This document shows, piece after piece, positions 1-10,750 of a stretch of 64,000 bases of DNA. The translations under genes and the position numbers were made by a program. Each line of letters starts with the position of its first letter. The stretch's first letter is position 1. Source of the DNA: Capsicum annuum (lineage: Eukaryota > Streptophyta > Magnoliopsida > Solanales > Solanaceae); the NCBI RefSeq assembly GCF_002878395.1, contig NC_061115.1, positions 93,411,552 to 93,475,551 on the forward strand. Reading direction: 5' to 3'. Below the pieces are notes generated by a model. The model was not told the origin of the DNA. It saw only the letters and a program-made list of their open reading frames with translations, and made no database searches.

Positions 1-127
1 GTAATTAGAGCGCCCATAAGATTTGAAATTTATAATTCACTACTTATGGATTTGACCCCAATGTGAGTTGGTTTACTGACACCAATTGAATCACCCTTTA
101 AATGTGGGAGTAAGTTGAGCATTATCA
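1..127 (+). repeat. R1 5' LTR, last 127 bases
   Basis: This stretch aligns base for base with 8625-8751, including shared runs around gatttgaccccaatg and gagttgagc. It ends in ttatca just before the PBS. The rest of this LTR lies left of the window. Confidence 0.88.
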
Positions 128-130
128 AAA

Positions 131-148
131 TGGCACCATTGTCAAGGA
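131..148 (+). other. R1 primer binding site, tRNA-Asp type
   Basis: Three bases after the LTR end the sequence reads tggcaccattgtcaagga. The usual Athila PBS, complementary to tRNA-Asp, is TGGCGCCGTTGCCGGGGA. The five differences are all G-to-A or C-to-T, so this is a deaminated version of that site. The reference PBS is from family knowledge. Confidence 0.8.
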
Positions 149-271
149 GTGAAATCTAGATTTTGCTTGTGCAGTGTGATTTTTACTTAGGTGCACCCAT
201 GGTGAATTTAATTTAATTTCCTTGTTTTTTTTAATCTTTGATTAGGAAAATATTATTATTCCTAAATCATC

Positions 272-1819
272 TTGAATCATAAGGACTCAGATTATTTTGG
301 GGCCGGAGATCATGAAAGTGTCATTCATATTCCCCCCACCGAGGAACATGGAGTATTTTATATTACAAGTGTAATGATGCAATTTCTCCACTTAATGGGA
401 CTTTTTGAAGGTGAATTCCATGAAGACCCGAATGCCCACTTAAAGGTCTTTGCGGAAGTCTGTGCTACGTTTAATGTTGCACATATATCCCAAGAGTCTA
501 TCCAGTTATACCTTTTCCCATTTTCTCTCATAGGAAAGGCAGTGTTATGGCTAAGATCTTTTCTCTCTAGGTCTATTACTTCATGTACAAGTCTCATGTA
601 GGCCTTAGTCAATACTTCCCACCTTTTAGGATGTTGAAATTTTGGGATGAGATTTTTTATTTTCCGCCAATACCATAAAGAACCGTGGTACGATGCTTAG
701 GTAAGATTCAAGGAAACACTTTTAAAATGCCCCACCCATGAGATGTCGGAGAAGATGTTTCTCCAAGTCTTTTAAAGGGAATTGGACAAACAAAATAAGG
801 CTATAGTGGATAATACATCTGGTGGATCATTCATTAACTTACCATATGGGATTGTTTCAAAAGTCTTGGACCAAGTGGAAAGGGTTGGGACATAAAGGAT
901 GACGAGGTGGCCATGGGGGTTCCCTTCTCATCCTTTTTGTGCCACGAAAAAAAATTAAGAGGAAGAGATTGATGCAAATATGGTCAAGGTGATGTCATGC
1001 CTTGAAATCCTACTTGAGCATATGTTAGGTGACCAAATGGAATATGTAAGTGTGATAAGTGTAAAAGAAGTTGAACTATATGAAGACGTGGGGGAGAAAG
1101 TAATTTATGACAAGTTAGGTGTGGTACCTAAGAGCTCGGAGGGTTTCCATATTTCCCCATAAGGACAATACGGGAATCAAGGTCGGAATTGGGAAAGTCT
1201 AAGCATGGCACATTGTGAAAGGAAAAAAGAAATCGATAGAGGTACTTTGGTGCAGATCTTGAGTTGTATGGAGAGAACTAGTAAAATAGTAAATGAGATG
1301 CGAAGTGAATTCTCCATGCTCCACAAAACAGTTATATCCCACTCCACCATCATCTAATAACTAGAGAAAAAATTAGTCCAAATATCAAAGTTTCTCATGG
1401 AGAAGCAAAGTGAAGAAATACAAAATTTGGAGGAGACAAAGGTGAAGAGAAAAAGGTCCAATTATAAAGGGTCAAAGTTAAGTGAGATATTGATGGGAAA
1501 TCCAATAGTTAATGATTGTCAAATTGTCTCTATTCCATCAAACCCCATTCATCCTCCTTTACCAAAATGGTCCTTAAGAAAGGGAGAGCATGATAAGCTC
1601 AACAAGTTTTTTGATAAATTTAGTACCCTTTCTATTAATATTCCTCAAATTAAGGCATTGAAATACATGTCGGGGTATGCTAAATTTATGAAGGATTTGA
1701 TATCTAAAAGGAGAATTGTGGAGGATGAAATAATAGAAGTGACACCTCATTGTAGTTCCATTATGACAAGCACATATGTGGAAAAGAAGAAGGACCCCGA
1801 TGCTTTTACAATCTCATGA
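272..1819 (+). pseudogene. R1 gag remnant (Athila type)
   Basis: Gag forms the virus-like particle. The 272-601 frame carries the typical Athila N-terminal core, with EDPNAHLKVFAEVC followed by LFPFSLIGKAVLWL. After 601 the frame breaks and 602-1396 has only scattered matches among stops. The 1397-1819 frame carries the C-terminal part that precedes protease in Athila, with PLPKWSLRKGEHDKLNKF and a YAKFMKDLISKRR segment. No ATG opens the 272 frame (it begins TTG), so no start can be assigned. Family lengths suggest most of gag is present but decayed. Confidence 0.8.
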
Positions 1820-2553
1820 ACCATTGGCATATTCACATTTGCAAAGGCATTGTGTAATCTTAAAGCAAGTATGAACTCATGCCTTATGCTATATTTTACA
1901 AGCTTGGATTGTGGAAGCCAAACCCCACAAAAATGAAGTTGCTCTTGGATGATCGATCCATCGAAAAGCCCATGGGACTTCTTCATGATGTTCTAGTAAA
2001 ATTGGACCGATTCATCTTGTCGGCTAATTTTATTATTTTAGATTATGCAATGAATGTTGAAATTCCTATTATACTTGTGAGGCTATTTTTAGCTACTAAG
2101 AAGGCTTTGGTAGATGTGGAGTGTAGTGAGATGAAGTTTAAATTGAATAATGATGAGGTATCCTTCAATGTATGCAAGTCCATGAAACAACCCCTGGACT
2201 TAAATGTCATCTCAGTGATTGATGTTATTGATGGGGAAGTATCAAACCATGTTGATGTGATCTTGTTGAATAATCCTTTGGTTGGTGTGCTATGGAATTA
2301 TGAAAGATATTAAGTGGAGAAGTATTATGAGCTGGTAGCATCTTTAATTAGGCTTGGGTTTCACACCAAGAACCGGGTTAAGTTGGATCTTGGTCTAAAA
2401 AACTACAAAATTCCACCCGCAAAACCATCCATCCTTGAACCTCCAAAAGTCAAATTGAAGCCCTTACCAACCTATCTCAAATATGTGTTCTTAGGGAAGG
2501 GTGACACTTTACCAATCATCCTTGCTAGTGAACTCAACTCCTCTCAAGTATAA
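1820..2553 (+). pseudogene. R1 protease remnant and PR-RT linker
   Basis: Retroviral-type aspartic protease, which cuts the Gag-Pol polyprotein. The active-site region is at about 1848-1876 and reads CNLKASMN where the lineage has C-D-L-G-A-S, so the catalytic Asp is Asn and the Gly is Lys. A frameshift follows at about 1876-1880; the protease then continues from 1879 with LPTYL-type linker features further on and the flap/core segments IILDYAMNVEIPIILVRLFL. From 2314, after one stop, the linker to RT continues (residues KPLPTYLKYVFLGKGDTLP). The active-site loss alone would make it inactive. Confidence 0.8.
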
Positions 2554-2643
2554 GTATTAAAATTAGTGGTAGAAAACACATTTGGTCCAGTGGTTAGACA
2601 ATAGCAAATATCATCAAAATAGCTCATGGCATTTGTTCACACA

Positions 2644-3570
2644 AAATTAAACTTGAGCAGGATCATATTCTGAGTGTGGAACACCAAAGGACATTAAATC
2701 AACCCATGCAAGAGGTGGTGAAGAAAGAAATCATAAAATGGCTCGATGGGAGAGTGATATATCTTATATCCAATAGCACTTGGGTGAGTTTGGTACAGTG
2801 TGTTCCAAAAAAGGGTGGCATCAAGGTAGTTGAAAATGAAAAGAATAATCTCATCCCTATCTGACCAATCACCGGATGGCGTGTGTGAATGGACTACCAA
2901 AAATTAAACTCATAGACCGAGAAAGACAATTTTCCAATGCCTTTCATGGATAAGATGCAAGATAGGCTCGACGGGAGAGGATGGTATTATTTTTTAGATG
3001 GTTACTCGAGGTACAATCAAATTTGTATCACCTTGTAAGACTAAGAAAAGACAAGTTTTCCTTGCACATATAGTTGTGTAATGCCCCAGTAACCTTTCAA
3101 TGTTGCATGTTGTAATATTCTTGGATATGGTTGAAGAATCTATGGAAGTGTTTATGGATTACTTCTCGATAGTGGGGATTTCTTTTGAGTCATGCCTCAA
3201 ACATTTGAATAAGCTGCTTGAAAGGTGTGTGGAAACACACCTTGTCTTTAATTGGGAGAAGTGCTACTTCATGGTCAATGAAGAGATTGTCTTAGGCCAC
3301 AAGATATTGGTAAAGGGCATTCAAGTCTATCAATCCAAGGTTGAGGTAATTTCTAAGATCCCACTTTCCATTTCTATAAAAGGTATTTGGAGTTTCCTTA
3401 GCCATGCCGAGTTTTATCGACATTTCATAAAGGATTTTTCCAAGATAGCACACCCCATGTGTAAATTTCTTGAGAAACAATATAAATTCAACTTTGATGA
3501 GGCATGTTTGAAAGCTTTCGAACATCTTAAGGAATTGCTCATTTCAGCCTCTATTATTATGGCTCTGGAG
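2644..3570 (+). pseudogene. R1 reverse transcriptase remnant
   Basis: RNA-dependent DNA polymerase of the element. 2676-2864 carries the fingers region ending PKKGGIKVVENEKN. It continues, with a stop at 2863 and further stops, through GWRV-MDYQKLN and YYFLDGYSRYNQI, where the first catalytic Asp is kept. From 3100 the frame holds the palm, thumb and connection (LGHKILVKGIQVYQSK, FYRHFIKDFSKIAHP). The usual Y/F-x-D-D box at 3151-3162 reads FMDY, so the second catalytic Asp is Tyr. Stops include the TAA and TAG codons around 3030-3090. Inactive. Confidence 0.88.
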
Positions 3571-3960
3571 TAGTCATCCTCATTCGAGATAATGTGCAAT
3601 ATAGTGGTATTTCATTGGGTGTGGAACAAGGACAAGTTATTTCATCCTATGTACTATGCAAGCAAAACCTTGAATAACACCCAACGTAACTACACCATCA
3701 CTAAGCAAGAATTGTTAGCAGTTGGATATGCCTTTGAAAAATTTTTCTCCTATTTGTTAACCACAAAAGTAGTGGTGCACATGAATCATTCTACCTTTAA
3801 GTATCTCATGGATAATAAATAATCAAAGTCATTCCTAATTAGGTGGATTTTTCTATTACAAAAGTTCAACTTTGAGGTGAAAGATCGAAAAGGGTGTGAG
3901 GATCAAGTGGCTGATCATCTCTTGCGACTTGAAGGCAAAAATAAAAACCATGGGAAAATA
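3571..3960 (+). pseudogene. R1 RNase H remnant
   Basis: RNase H degrades the RNA strand of the RNA-DNA hybrid. 3592-3822 reads as the gypsy RNase H with FHPMYYASKTLNNTQRNY and KQELLAV, keeping the catalytic Glu. The later T-D-H motif reads MNHST, an Asp-to-Asn loss. After a stop at 3820-3822 the C-terminal end continues to about 3930 with EDQVADHLLRLEG, which keeps the D of the final motif and marks the border with integrase. Fused in frame to RT in the parent element; here separated by stops. Confidence 0.82.
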
Positions 3961-4179
3961 CAAATTAATGATTCTTTCCTTGATGAATTGGAAATTTCCA
4001 TCGAGGGGAATAATACACCATCGTATGCCTACTTTGCTAACTATGTAGCAAGTGGTGTACTTCTCGAGGGACTGAGTTACCATCAAAAGAAATAGTTTTT
4101 GTTTGTTGCAAAGCGATATTTTTTAGATGAGATATTATAGTTCTAGGAATGTGATGATAGATTTATTAGGTGTTTTGTC

Positions 4180-5270
4180 ATGGATATTGAAATAAATAAT
4201 ATCTTGGAGGCTTGTCACTCTTCACCTTACGGCGGCCACTATGGAGGAATCCAAACAGCTACCAAAATTCTATAATGTGGATTTTATTGGATTCCATGCA
4301 TAGGAATGTTAATGGGTTAAATTTTGTCAAAAATTCCAAATTCATGGTGGTATTTCAAGAAGGCACAAGATGCCCCTCAATTCGAACCTTGAGGTAGAGT
4401 TTTTTAATGTATGGGGAGTCGATTTCATGGGTCCTTTTGTGAGTTCCTTTGGGAATAAATATATTTTTGTGGTAGTTGATTATGTCTCTAAATGGGTGGA
4501 ATCTGTTTCACTCCCTACTAATGAGAGCAAATATGTTATCTCATTCTTGAAAAAGCACTTCTTCACAAGGTTTAATACCCCTCAAGCCATCATTAGTGAT
4601 AGCGGCTCGTATTTTGCAATCAGGTTTTTGGTGCTCTTGTTTACAAGTATGGGGTTAAGAAGAAAGTTGACACTCCATACCACCCCTAAATTAGTAGTCA
4701 GGTAGAGTTTTTGAATCGATAAATCAAGGGCATACTCTAAAAGACGGTGAATATAGGCCACATAAATTGGGCAAGGCAACTTGATGAAGCATTTTGGGTC
4801 TATGTAATGGCCTACAAAACCCCAATTAGAATGTCTCCCAACTAATTGGTGTTTGCAAAGGAATCCCATTTACCCGTCGAGCTTGAGCACAAAGTGTTGT
4901 GGTCTTTGAAGAGGTTGAATATGAATTGGGGAGAAGAATTTGAAACGTGGGTGACACAACTCCACGAGATGAAGGAGTTTTGACTAAAGGCTTATGAGAG
5001 TTTGGCATTGTATAAGGAGAAAATGAAGAAATGGCATGACACTCGGATATTATGGCGAGAATTCCATGTTGGTGAGAATGTACTCCTCTATAATTCCCGT
5101 CTAAAACTCTTCACGGGAAAGCTCTGCTCGAAATGGTCGGGTCTATTTATGATTTCTAATATCCACCTAAGTGGTGTCGTGTAATTGAAAAATAATTAAG
5201 GGAATAAATTTGTAGTCAATGGCCAAAGGGTGAAGTACAACAATGAAAAAATTTCCAAGTGGCCTAGGTG
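4180..5270 (+). pseudogene. R1 integrase remnant
   Basis: Integrase inserts the element's DNA. The zinc-binding N-terminus is at about 4210-4250 (CHSSPYGGHYGG). The core domain runs 4370-4705: first Asp in VDFMGPF (4421-4423), second Asp in ISDSGSYF (4598-4600), Glu at 4705-4707 in VEFLNR. All three acidic residues are therefore kept even though stops interrupt the frame, for example at 4723. The C-terminal part follows to about 5250 with WHDTRILWREFHVGENVLLY and KLCSKWSG, typical of Athila. No chromodomain follows, which agrees with a non-chromovirus gypsy lineage. Confidence 0.85.
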
Positions 5271-7217
5271 TAGTCTGTTAAATTTAAAGATGCTATGTGG
5301 TGAAAGGGGACAGTCATTCAGTGATGTTAAATTAGGCACTTGATGGAAGGCAACCCATCTTTGACTCAATGTGTGTTTATTTTAATGTTTTATACGTCTT
5401 TTAACATAAGTAGTGTTCCTAGAAAAATAGGGGAAAATAGAGCTAGAAAACTGGCAGTTATGCGGGAAAGCAAAAACAGGGGAATTCAATCTTAGTTACC
5501 ACGATCACAGACAGTAGACCACAATCACAGTTCTGTGATCGCAGACCTATTGAATCTTTTGTGGCATCAGACTTCTACACCGCCTACTATTTACGGGAGC
5601 CTTTCTCATCCCTTATGCCTCTTAAATTTACTTTAGTGAGAGCACTTTAGGCATTTGAGTTGGAGGTGTGGCGAGGCTACTTGGGTTTTCTTAGTTGTTG
5701 ATGAACTTTTCCCTAATATATATTGAGTGACGACATTCTTAAGGGTAAAACATTATAATGGAGTTAGCCATGGATACAGGGGAAGTCTGAGTACCTGTGG
5801 CATCAAGGACACAAATGCAAGAGAAGTATGAGTACCTATAGCATTAATAATTTGGGATCGCATTCATACCCATTGGCGAAGCCTGAGTATCCATTATAAC
5901 TTGTGTTTTTTCCATGACTAGAAAATTATCTGTGGTGCGAGTGCAAAACAAACAACCCTATCTATCCAAAACTATTGCAAAATTCGAGGGCATGGACTCA
6001 AGCAACCTTGTAACAGAACTTTTTATTTTTTATGAATTCAAAAAGTGACTTAGGAAAAGAGTTGATACTCCATTTTTATTTTAAGTGGGTAGAATAAATT
6101 AAACCACCTTTATGAGATTCATATTCCATGTGTGTGAGCTATCTGTCTATATCTCATATGTACTTACACTATCTAGAACTTGCCCCATTACTCTTTCAAA
6201 GCTAATTTTTTATTGTGCTTGGTTGGTAAAATGATCATAGTCTATCTTGTGACATTGGAAGCCCACTTTATCCTAAAAGGCCTTCCAATACATAGGAATT
6301 ACCACTAGTCACCCTCTTTGAGCCTTTGGAGTTTTCTTTGGCAAACACATTACAAGTTGTGACCCTTCTATCTTTCCTTTTATAACCCTACCCTCTTTAA
6401 ACTTAAGAATCCAAATTGAGGATAAAATCCTAAGTTGGGAGTGGTAGAAATTGAAAAAGGTATAGGTGGGCCTTGAAATTATAAGAAAGTGCCTACAAGC
6501 TTAAGCAATTAAAGCAGATTGATTAAAAGAAAGAAAATATCACACAAAGGAAAGAAATCCATTATCTATGGATAAAAAGAGAGAGAAAGAAGAAAGTGGG
6601 AAAACCAAGAAAAGGCAAAGTAGGTAAAATAGTAAAGAAAAAATGTGGACCAATAGCAAAGAGTGAAGAGAGTATGATGTAGAAGTTCAAGGAGGGTTTA
6701 GCCTTATTGTCCTAAGTTGATAACCTACCCTACTGTGATTCCCAACCAAGTGTGGTTATTGTAGTGGCGATAGAAAATAGGGGCAAGCCTATGGCATAGT
6801 ACTTGTTAACATGGAGAATTTCTTGAGAGAGTGGGTTTTTTCACTTAAAATTCCTTGTTGCATGATTGTTAACTAGGTGTGTGAAATTTTCTTTCTTGTG
6901 AGAAGGCATATGAACAAGTTGAGGTGGGTGATTTTCTCATCTTCCGTACAGTGAGATAAAAGGACGTATAACATGGTTGTGGTCAACAAGTGAGTCATTT
7001 CTAGAGTGTTAGTAGTTGTTACATGGTTTCTCCCTAAAGTCTAATGCATCTATCAAATATTTCATTTTAGGTTGAGGGGTGTAGTTTAAACCATTTTGTC
7101 CATGTGCAAAGAGTTGTTTGTGGTAGTAATCAAGTTGGAGTCATCATGATTTTTGGGTGATAGAATAAGGGAATATATGTGAAATTATCTCATAAAAAGT
7201 CTAGTGTTACTTGAGGG
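5271..7217 (+). other. R1 non-coding 3' part, no gene seen
   Basis: About 1.9 kb between integrase and the 3' LTR. Athila elements often carry an env-like frame here; I see none, only short broken frames. There is a cluster of bases of the gatcgcag/gatcacag type at about 5500-5560, and three imperfect copies of a unit like gaagtctgagtacctgt at about 5781, 5821 and 5876. A purine-rich block lies at 6500-6660. The last bases (ttgaggg, 7211-7217) are a weak polypurine tract just before the LTR. Confidence 0.7.
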
Positions 7218-8751
7218 TGTTGATGAGTGGTAATTTTGCCACTCATTTGCACTAAATCTTCATGCTCATTACCATGATTTATATGAGTAAATGAGACATA
7301 ATGGTCATAGAATGGACTAATATTCACATTTTGCAGATGTGGAAGAACTAAGATTGAAAGATGTGGATCAAAGCTAAAGATTTGATCAAAAGTGAGTAAG
7401 AAAGTGCTACCTGTGACTCAGAGCGGAAATTGCCTCAGTTACCGTAGTCGCGGTCTAAGTACCGTGATCACAGTTAGCTAAGTAGAGAACAGATATAGCC
7501 TCGGTTAATGCAATCATGGTTTGACAAACGCGATTGTGGTTTATCAAAAAGGTCAACATACTACGATTGCTCATTCATAGCCGCTGCCATGGTTGCGCGA
7601 TCGCAATCAAAGCTCAACGACCGCGTCATAGCGGGATAAATGAGCAAGGGCATTATGGTTAAGTCGGATAGTTGATTCAAAATTTCTATTGAAGATCCAA
7701 ATACCTTTTCAAAGGGGGTGAAAGAAACTAAAGGGGCAGTTGGAGATTTAAAAAAAGGGAGAGCCCTAGGATTTAGGTGAAAAATTGATTGTTCATAGTT
7801 AGTGTAATTATTATTCCAAAAGAAAGTTGGTGAAATTGAAGTATGGAAGTGAAGATTATTTACCTTCTATTATTATGGAAACCATGGAAGAATTACTTGG
7901 TAAAATTCTTCTCTCTTATCTCATGAGTAGCTAATTTCTTTAGTCTTGGGATTATGTTGAACTAAAGTGTACTTGTTTATGGGATTTGATGTGTTTGCAT
8001 GATTTTTAGTTGTTGATTATGGATTCCACCATTGCTTGAGCATTATAGTTGGAACTTGTGGGTGAAATCCCCAAATCTCCAAATGGGTTGGATGGGTGAA
8101 AACCCCAAACTCTTAAAATCCTTCATCATTGTAAATGTATGGTGACCCATAACATCCTTGAAAGATGGTTATAGGAAGACAAGACAATGGTGGACAATTA
8201 ATCCTGTGGTTTACTACCTTTTACAATTTTAGAAATAAGTATAGTTGGAGTGTAAATCGTGTCAAGATAATTATCCTAGAAATAGGGATGCTTGATTGAG
8301 ATTTTGGGTGATTATGATTGTACACTTGTTAGGTGCTCAAAAGACCAAATAGGTGAAATTGTTGTGGTTTTATTAAAAGATTAACTACCTCGATCTTCAA
8401 CCTAGCCTATCCCTTAGTTGACTACTAAAGCTCACGTTAAACCATTATCAACCTACGTGCTTTTACTTTTAGGTAGAAATAATCCTAAGATTTTCTCCAA
8501 ACTTGAGTTACATTAAAAGTTCTAGTTAGTGTGTTTTTAACCAAAGATTGTCACAAACAATTTCAAAACCAATTCCCCACAATTTATTTTACATGTGTTT
8601 GTTGTCATTCCGGGTAACCTTTTAATAATTAGAACACTCATAAGATTTAAAATTTATACTTCACTCCTTGTGGATTTGACCCCAATGCGAGTTGGGTTAT
8701 TGACAATGAACGCGTCATCCTTAAAACATGGTAGTGAGTTGAGCGTTATCA
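7218..8751 (+). repeat. R1 3' LTR (1534 bp)
   Basis: It begins TGTTGATGAGTGG after ttgaggg and ends ttatca at 8751, giving the TG...CA ends expected for LTRs. Its last 127 bases match 1-127. The start resembles the known Athila LTR start. Between about 7425 and 7640 it holds many short CG-containing repeats (cgcgatcg, gtcgcggt). No tRNA or coding region is seen. Confidence 0.85.
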
Positions 8752-10750
8752 CATGCATAACACATTGTGGTGAGTGAAATGCAACACCACGATTAGACCG
8801 CATCGTGGTAAGCTCGTCATGCCCAATTACGAATTTAATTGCCTGAGGGGCAATTGTTTATTTTACCATCAACCCAAATCATCTATAACACAAATTGGGA
8901 CATCATTTAGGGCATTATTTGCCCTTCTTCTCCAAATCCCTCTCAAGAAAACCCTCCTATTTCTCCCTAAGAACATAAATTCAATTCCTTTCTCCCTAAG
9001 AAATTAAGAATTCAAGTTCCCCAAGTTGAAAAACCTTCAAGAAAGCATAAAGATTGGTGTTTCTCTTTCAAGTTAAAGGTTTAAGATATGTGGGATGTTC
9101 ATCCATAGGTTTTCTTTCACCCATGGAGCCTAAAAACCCTCTTTTCGATTAAAGATTGAATTTTTCTATCATTATTGTATTTAGTATTTCTTAAGATGGG
9201 TTTAATTCATATTTTCATGGTAATTTAAATGTAATTAGGTCCATGTATGATCCTATGCAAGATTTTGAATTCCTCATGCTATGAATTTGAGTTTCCTATG
9301 CTTTATTCAAGGGAAATTTTTTATGAATCCTAAATTTATGATTTTTTAGCAAGCATTCCCATGTTAAATTCATAATCCTCACATGTTTGATGAAATGTTT
9401 ATGTTTATGGGTTTTGAACCATGATCCTTTAATATAATTTTAAGCTTGTTATTACATTCAGTGATTATTAAGTGTTGGTGGTTTATGAACACTCTATACC
9501 TATGTGTTTTAGATGATTTTTAGATGTTCAAATATGATTTAGTTAAACCATGATTACTCCTATTTATACAGTTATTATGATCATAATGAGCTTTATCAGT
9601 CATGAAATCATGTTTGATCAAACTCAGTCAAGTTTTAGTTCTAGTATCAGTTCAGTTAGGAGTACGATTTAGCACCAAATGAACCCAGGGATGGGGAATC
9701 ACCTTCCAGTAGACGGTCTAACCTTTAGTAGCAGTCCTGAGTTCCATAACTACGTAGCCAACGTAAGTTAGATATATCAACCTACCAGTTGAGGGTTGAC
9801 AAGGTGTTTACCTGCCAGTTGAGGGTAACACATATCTCCTTAGAGCACCTGCTAGTTGAAAGTGACTTATTAGTCCTTCATGACATTACTTTATCGGATC
9901 CACACAGCCAGTATTAGTACCTGTGGCATGGTACTAACACCTTTCCAACTGGGGTTACAGGTTGGACCCCAATTATCTCATATTAGGGCATGTCGGTTAG
10001 ATGATACGTCCCACAGTATCAGTACAGTATTTAGTGTATATTTAGTTCAGATTTTCTTGACCAAAACATACAGATTTACAGTTATTTAGTATTATAGATT
10101 TAGTCTTTCAACTTACAAATTATTTCAGATATATGTTTATGTTTGGTCTTATATTCTCAGATGTTACAGTTTTCATGCATTCATGTTTAGTTATCACTTG
10201 CTATTCAGTTAGTCCCTATCTCATATGCACAATACCCTATAATATCATCCTGGCCTTATCTCATATACCAGTACATTCAAAGTATTGACTGCATACTCTT
10301 CTTTGCTCTATGATGTCTTATATCATAGGTTTGGACGCTCAATTTCTTGATCGCGCTTAGACAGTGCAGCTTACTAGCAGCAGTGGTGGTGAGTCCTTAT
10401 CCATCGAGGTAAGAATTGACTATTTTAGTTATTTTAGTTGTTCCATATTTTCAGTCAATCGGAGTTAGTTAGGTACTTGTCCCATTAACTCCTCAGTCAA
10501 TTAGAGGCTTTCTAGACATTCATACAATCAGTTAGACAGTTAGTTTTATCAGTCTTATTAGATGTTTTAGACTTGTGAATTCATTTGTATTTTTAGTATT
10601 CAGAATTTATGGCTTTATCAATTGTGTTCCACACATGTCCATTATTATTATTTTATTCAATGCTCTCAGCAGGGACCAGCACATGGGTTAGCTTGTGGTC
10701 ACTTGTGACCATAAACATCGTTGTCGCGACTAGGGGGTAGCCTCGGGTCG
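8752..10750 (+). repeat. R2: Tekay/Del-type gypsy LTR, 5' part cut off by R1
   Basis: This 2-kb stretch matches, at lower identity, the LTR family of R4. Shared landmarks in the same order are the purine/Pro-rich start near 8930, gggatggggaatcacc-like text near 9690, ttccaactggggttacagg at 9943, an agatgata block near 9995, tatcataggttt at about 10320, and catgggttagctt at 10683. It ends near 10750 in gggtcgtggta. The first several hundred bases expected of such an LTR are missing because R1 begins here. It may be a solo LTR or the 3' LTR of a longer element lying left of the window. Confidence 0.65.

Larger units (their letters stand above)
1..8751 (+). mobile_element. R1: Athila-like Ty3/gypsy LTR retrotransposon, decayed, 5' end outside window
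   Basis: The unit runs from the last 127 bases of a 5' LTR to the end of a 3' LTR at 8751. The end of the 5' LTR (1-127) matches 8625-8751, which fixes the LTR pair. After it come a tRNA-Asp-type PBS, gag, protease, reverse transcriptase, RNase H and integrase in gypsy order, then a long non-coding tract, a short G-rich tract and the 3' LTR. Peptides resemble the Athila lineage: the gag segment before protease, the unspaced PR-RT linker, and the IN C-terminal region. All frames are broken, so it is a dead copy. The 5' target duplication is off the window; the five bases after the 3' LTR are catgc. Confidence 0.9.

Noticed and set aside
358..612. Minus-strand frame opposite the R1 gag
   Set aside because: Shadow of the gag reading frame; no independent motif.
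5271..7217. Envelope-like gene of an Athila element
   Set aside because: No frame of useful length and no signal peptide or membrane segment in the right strand and place.
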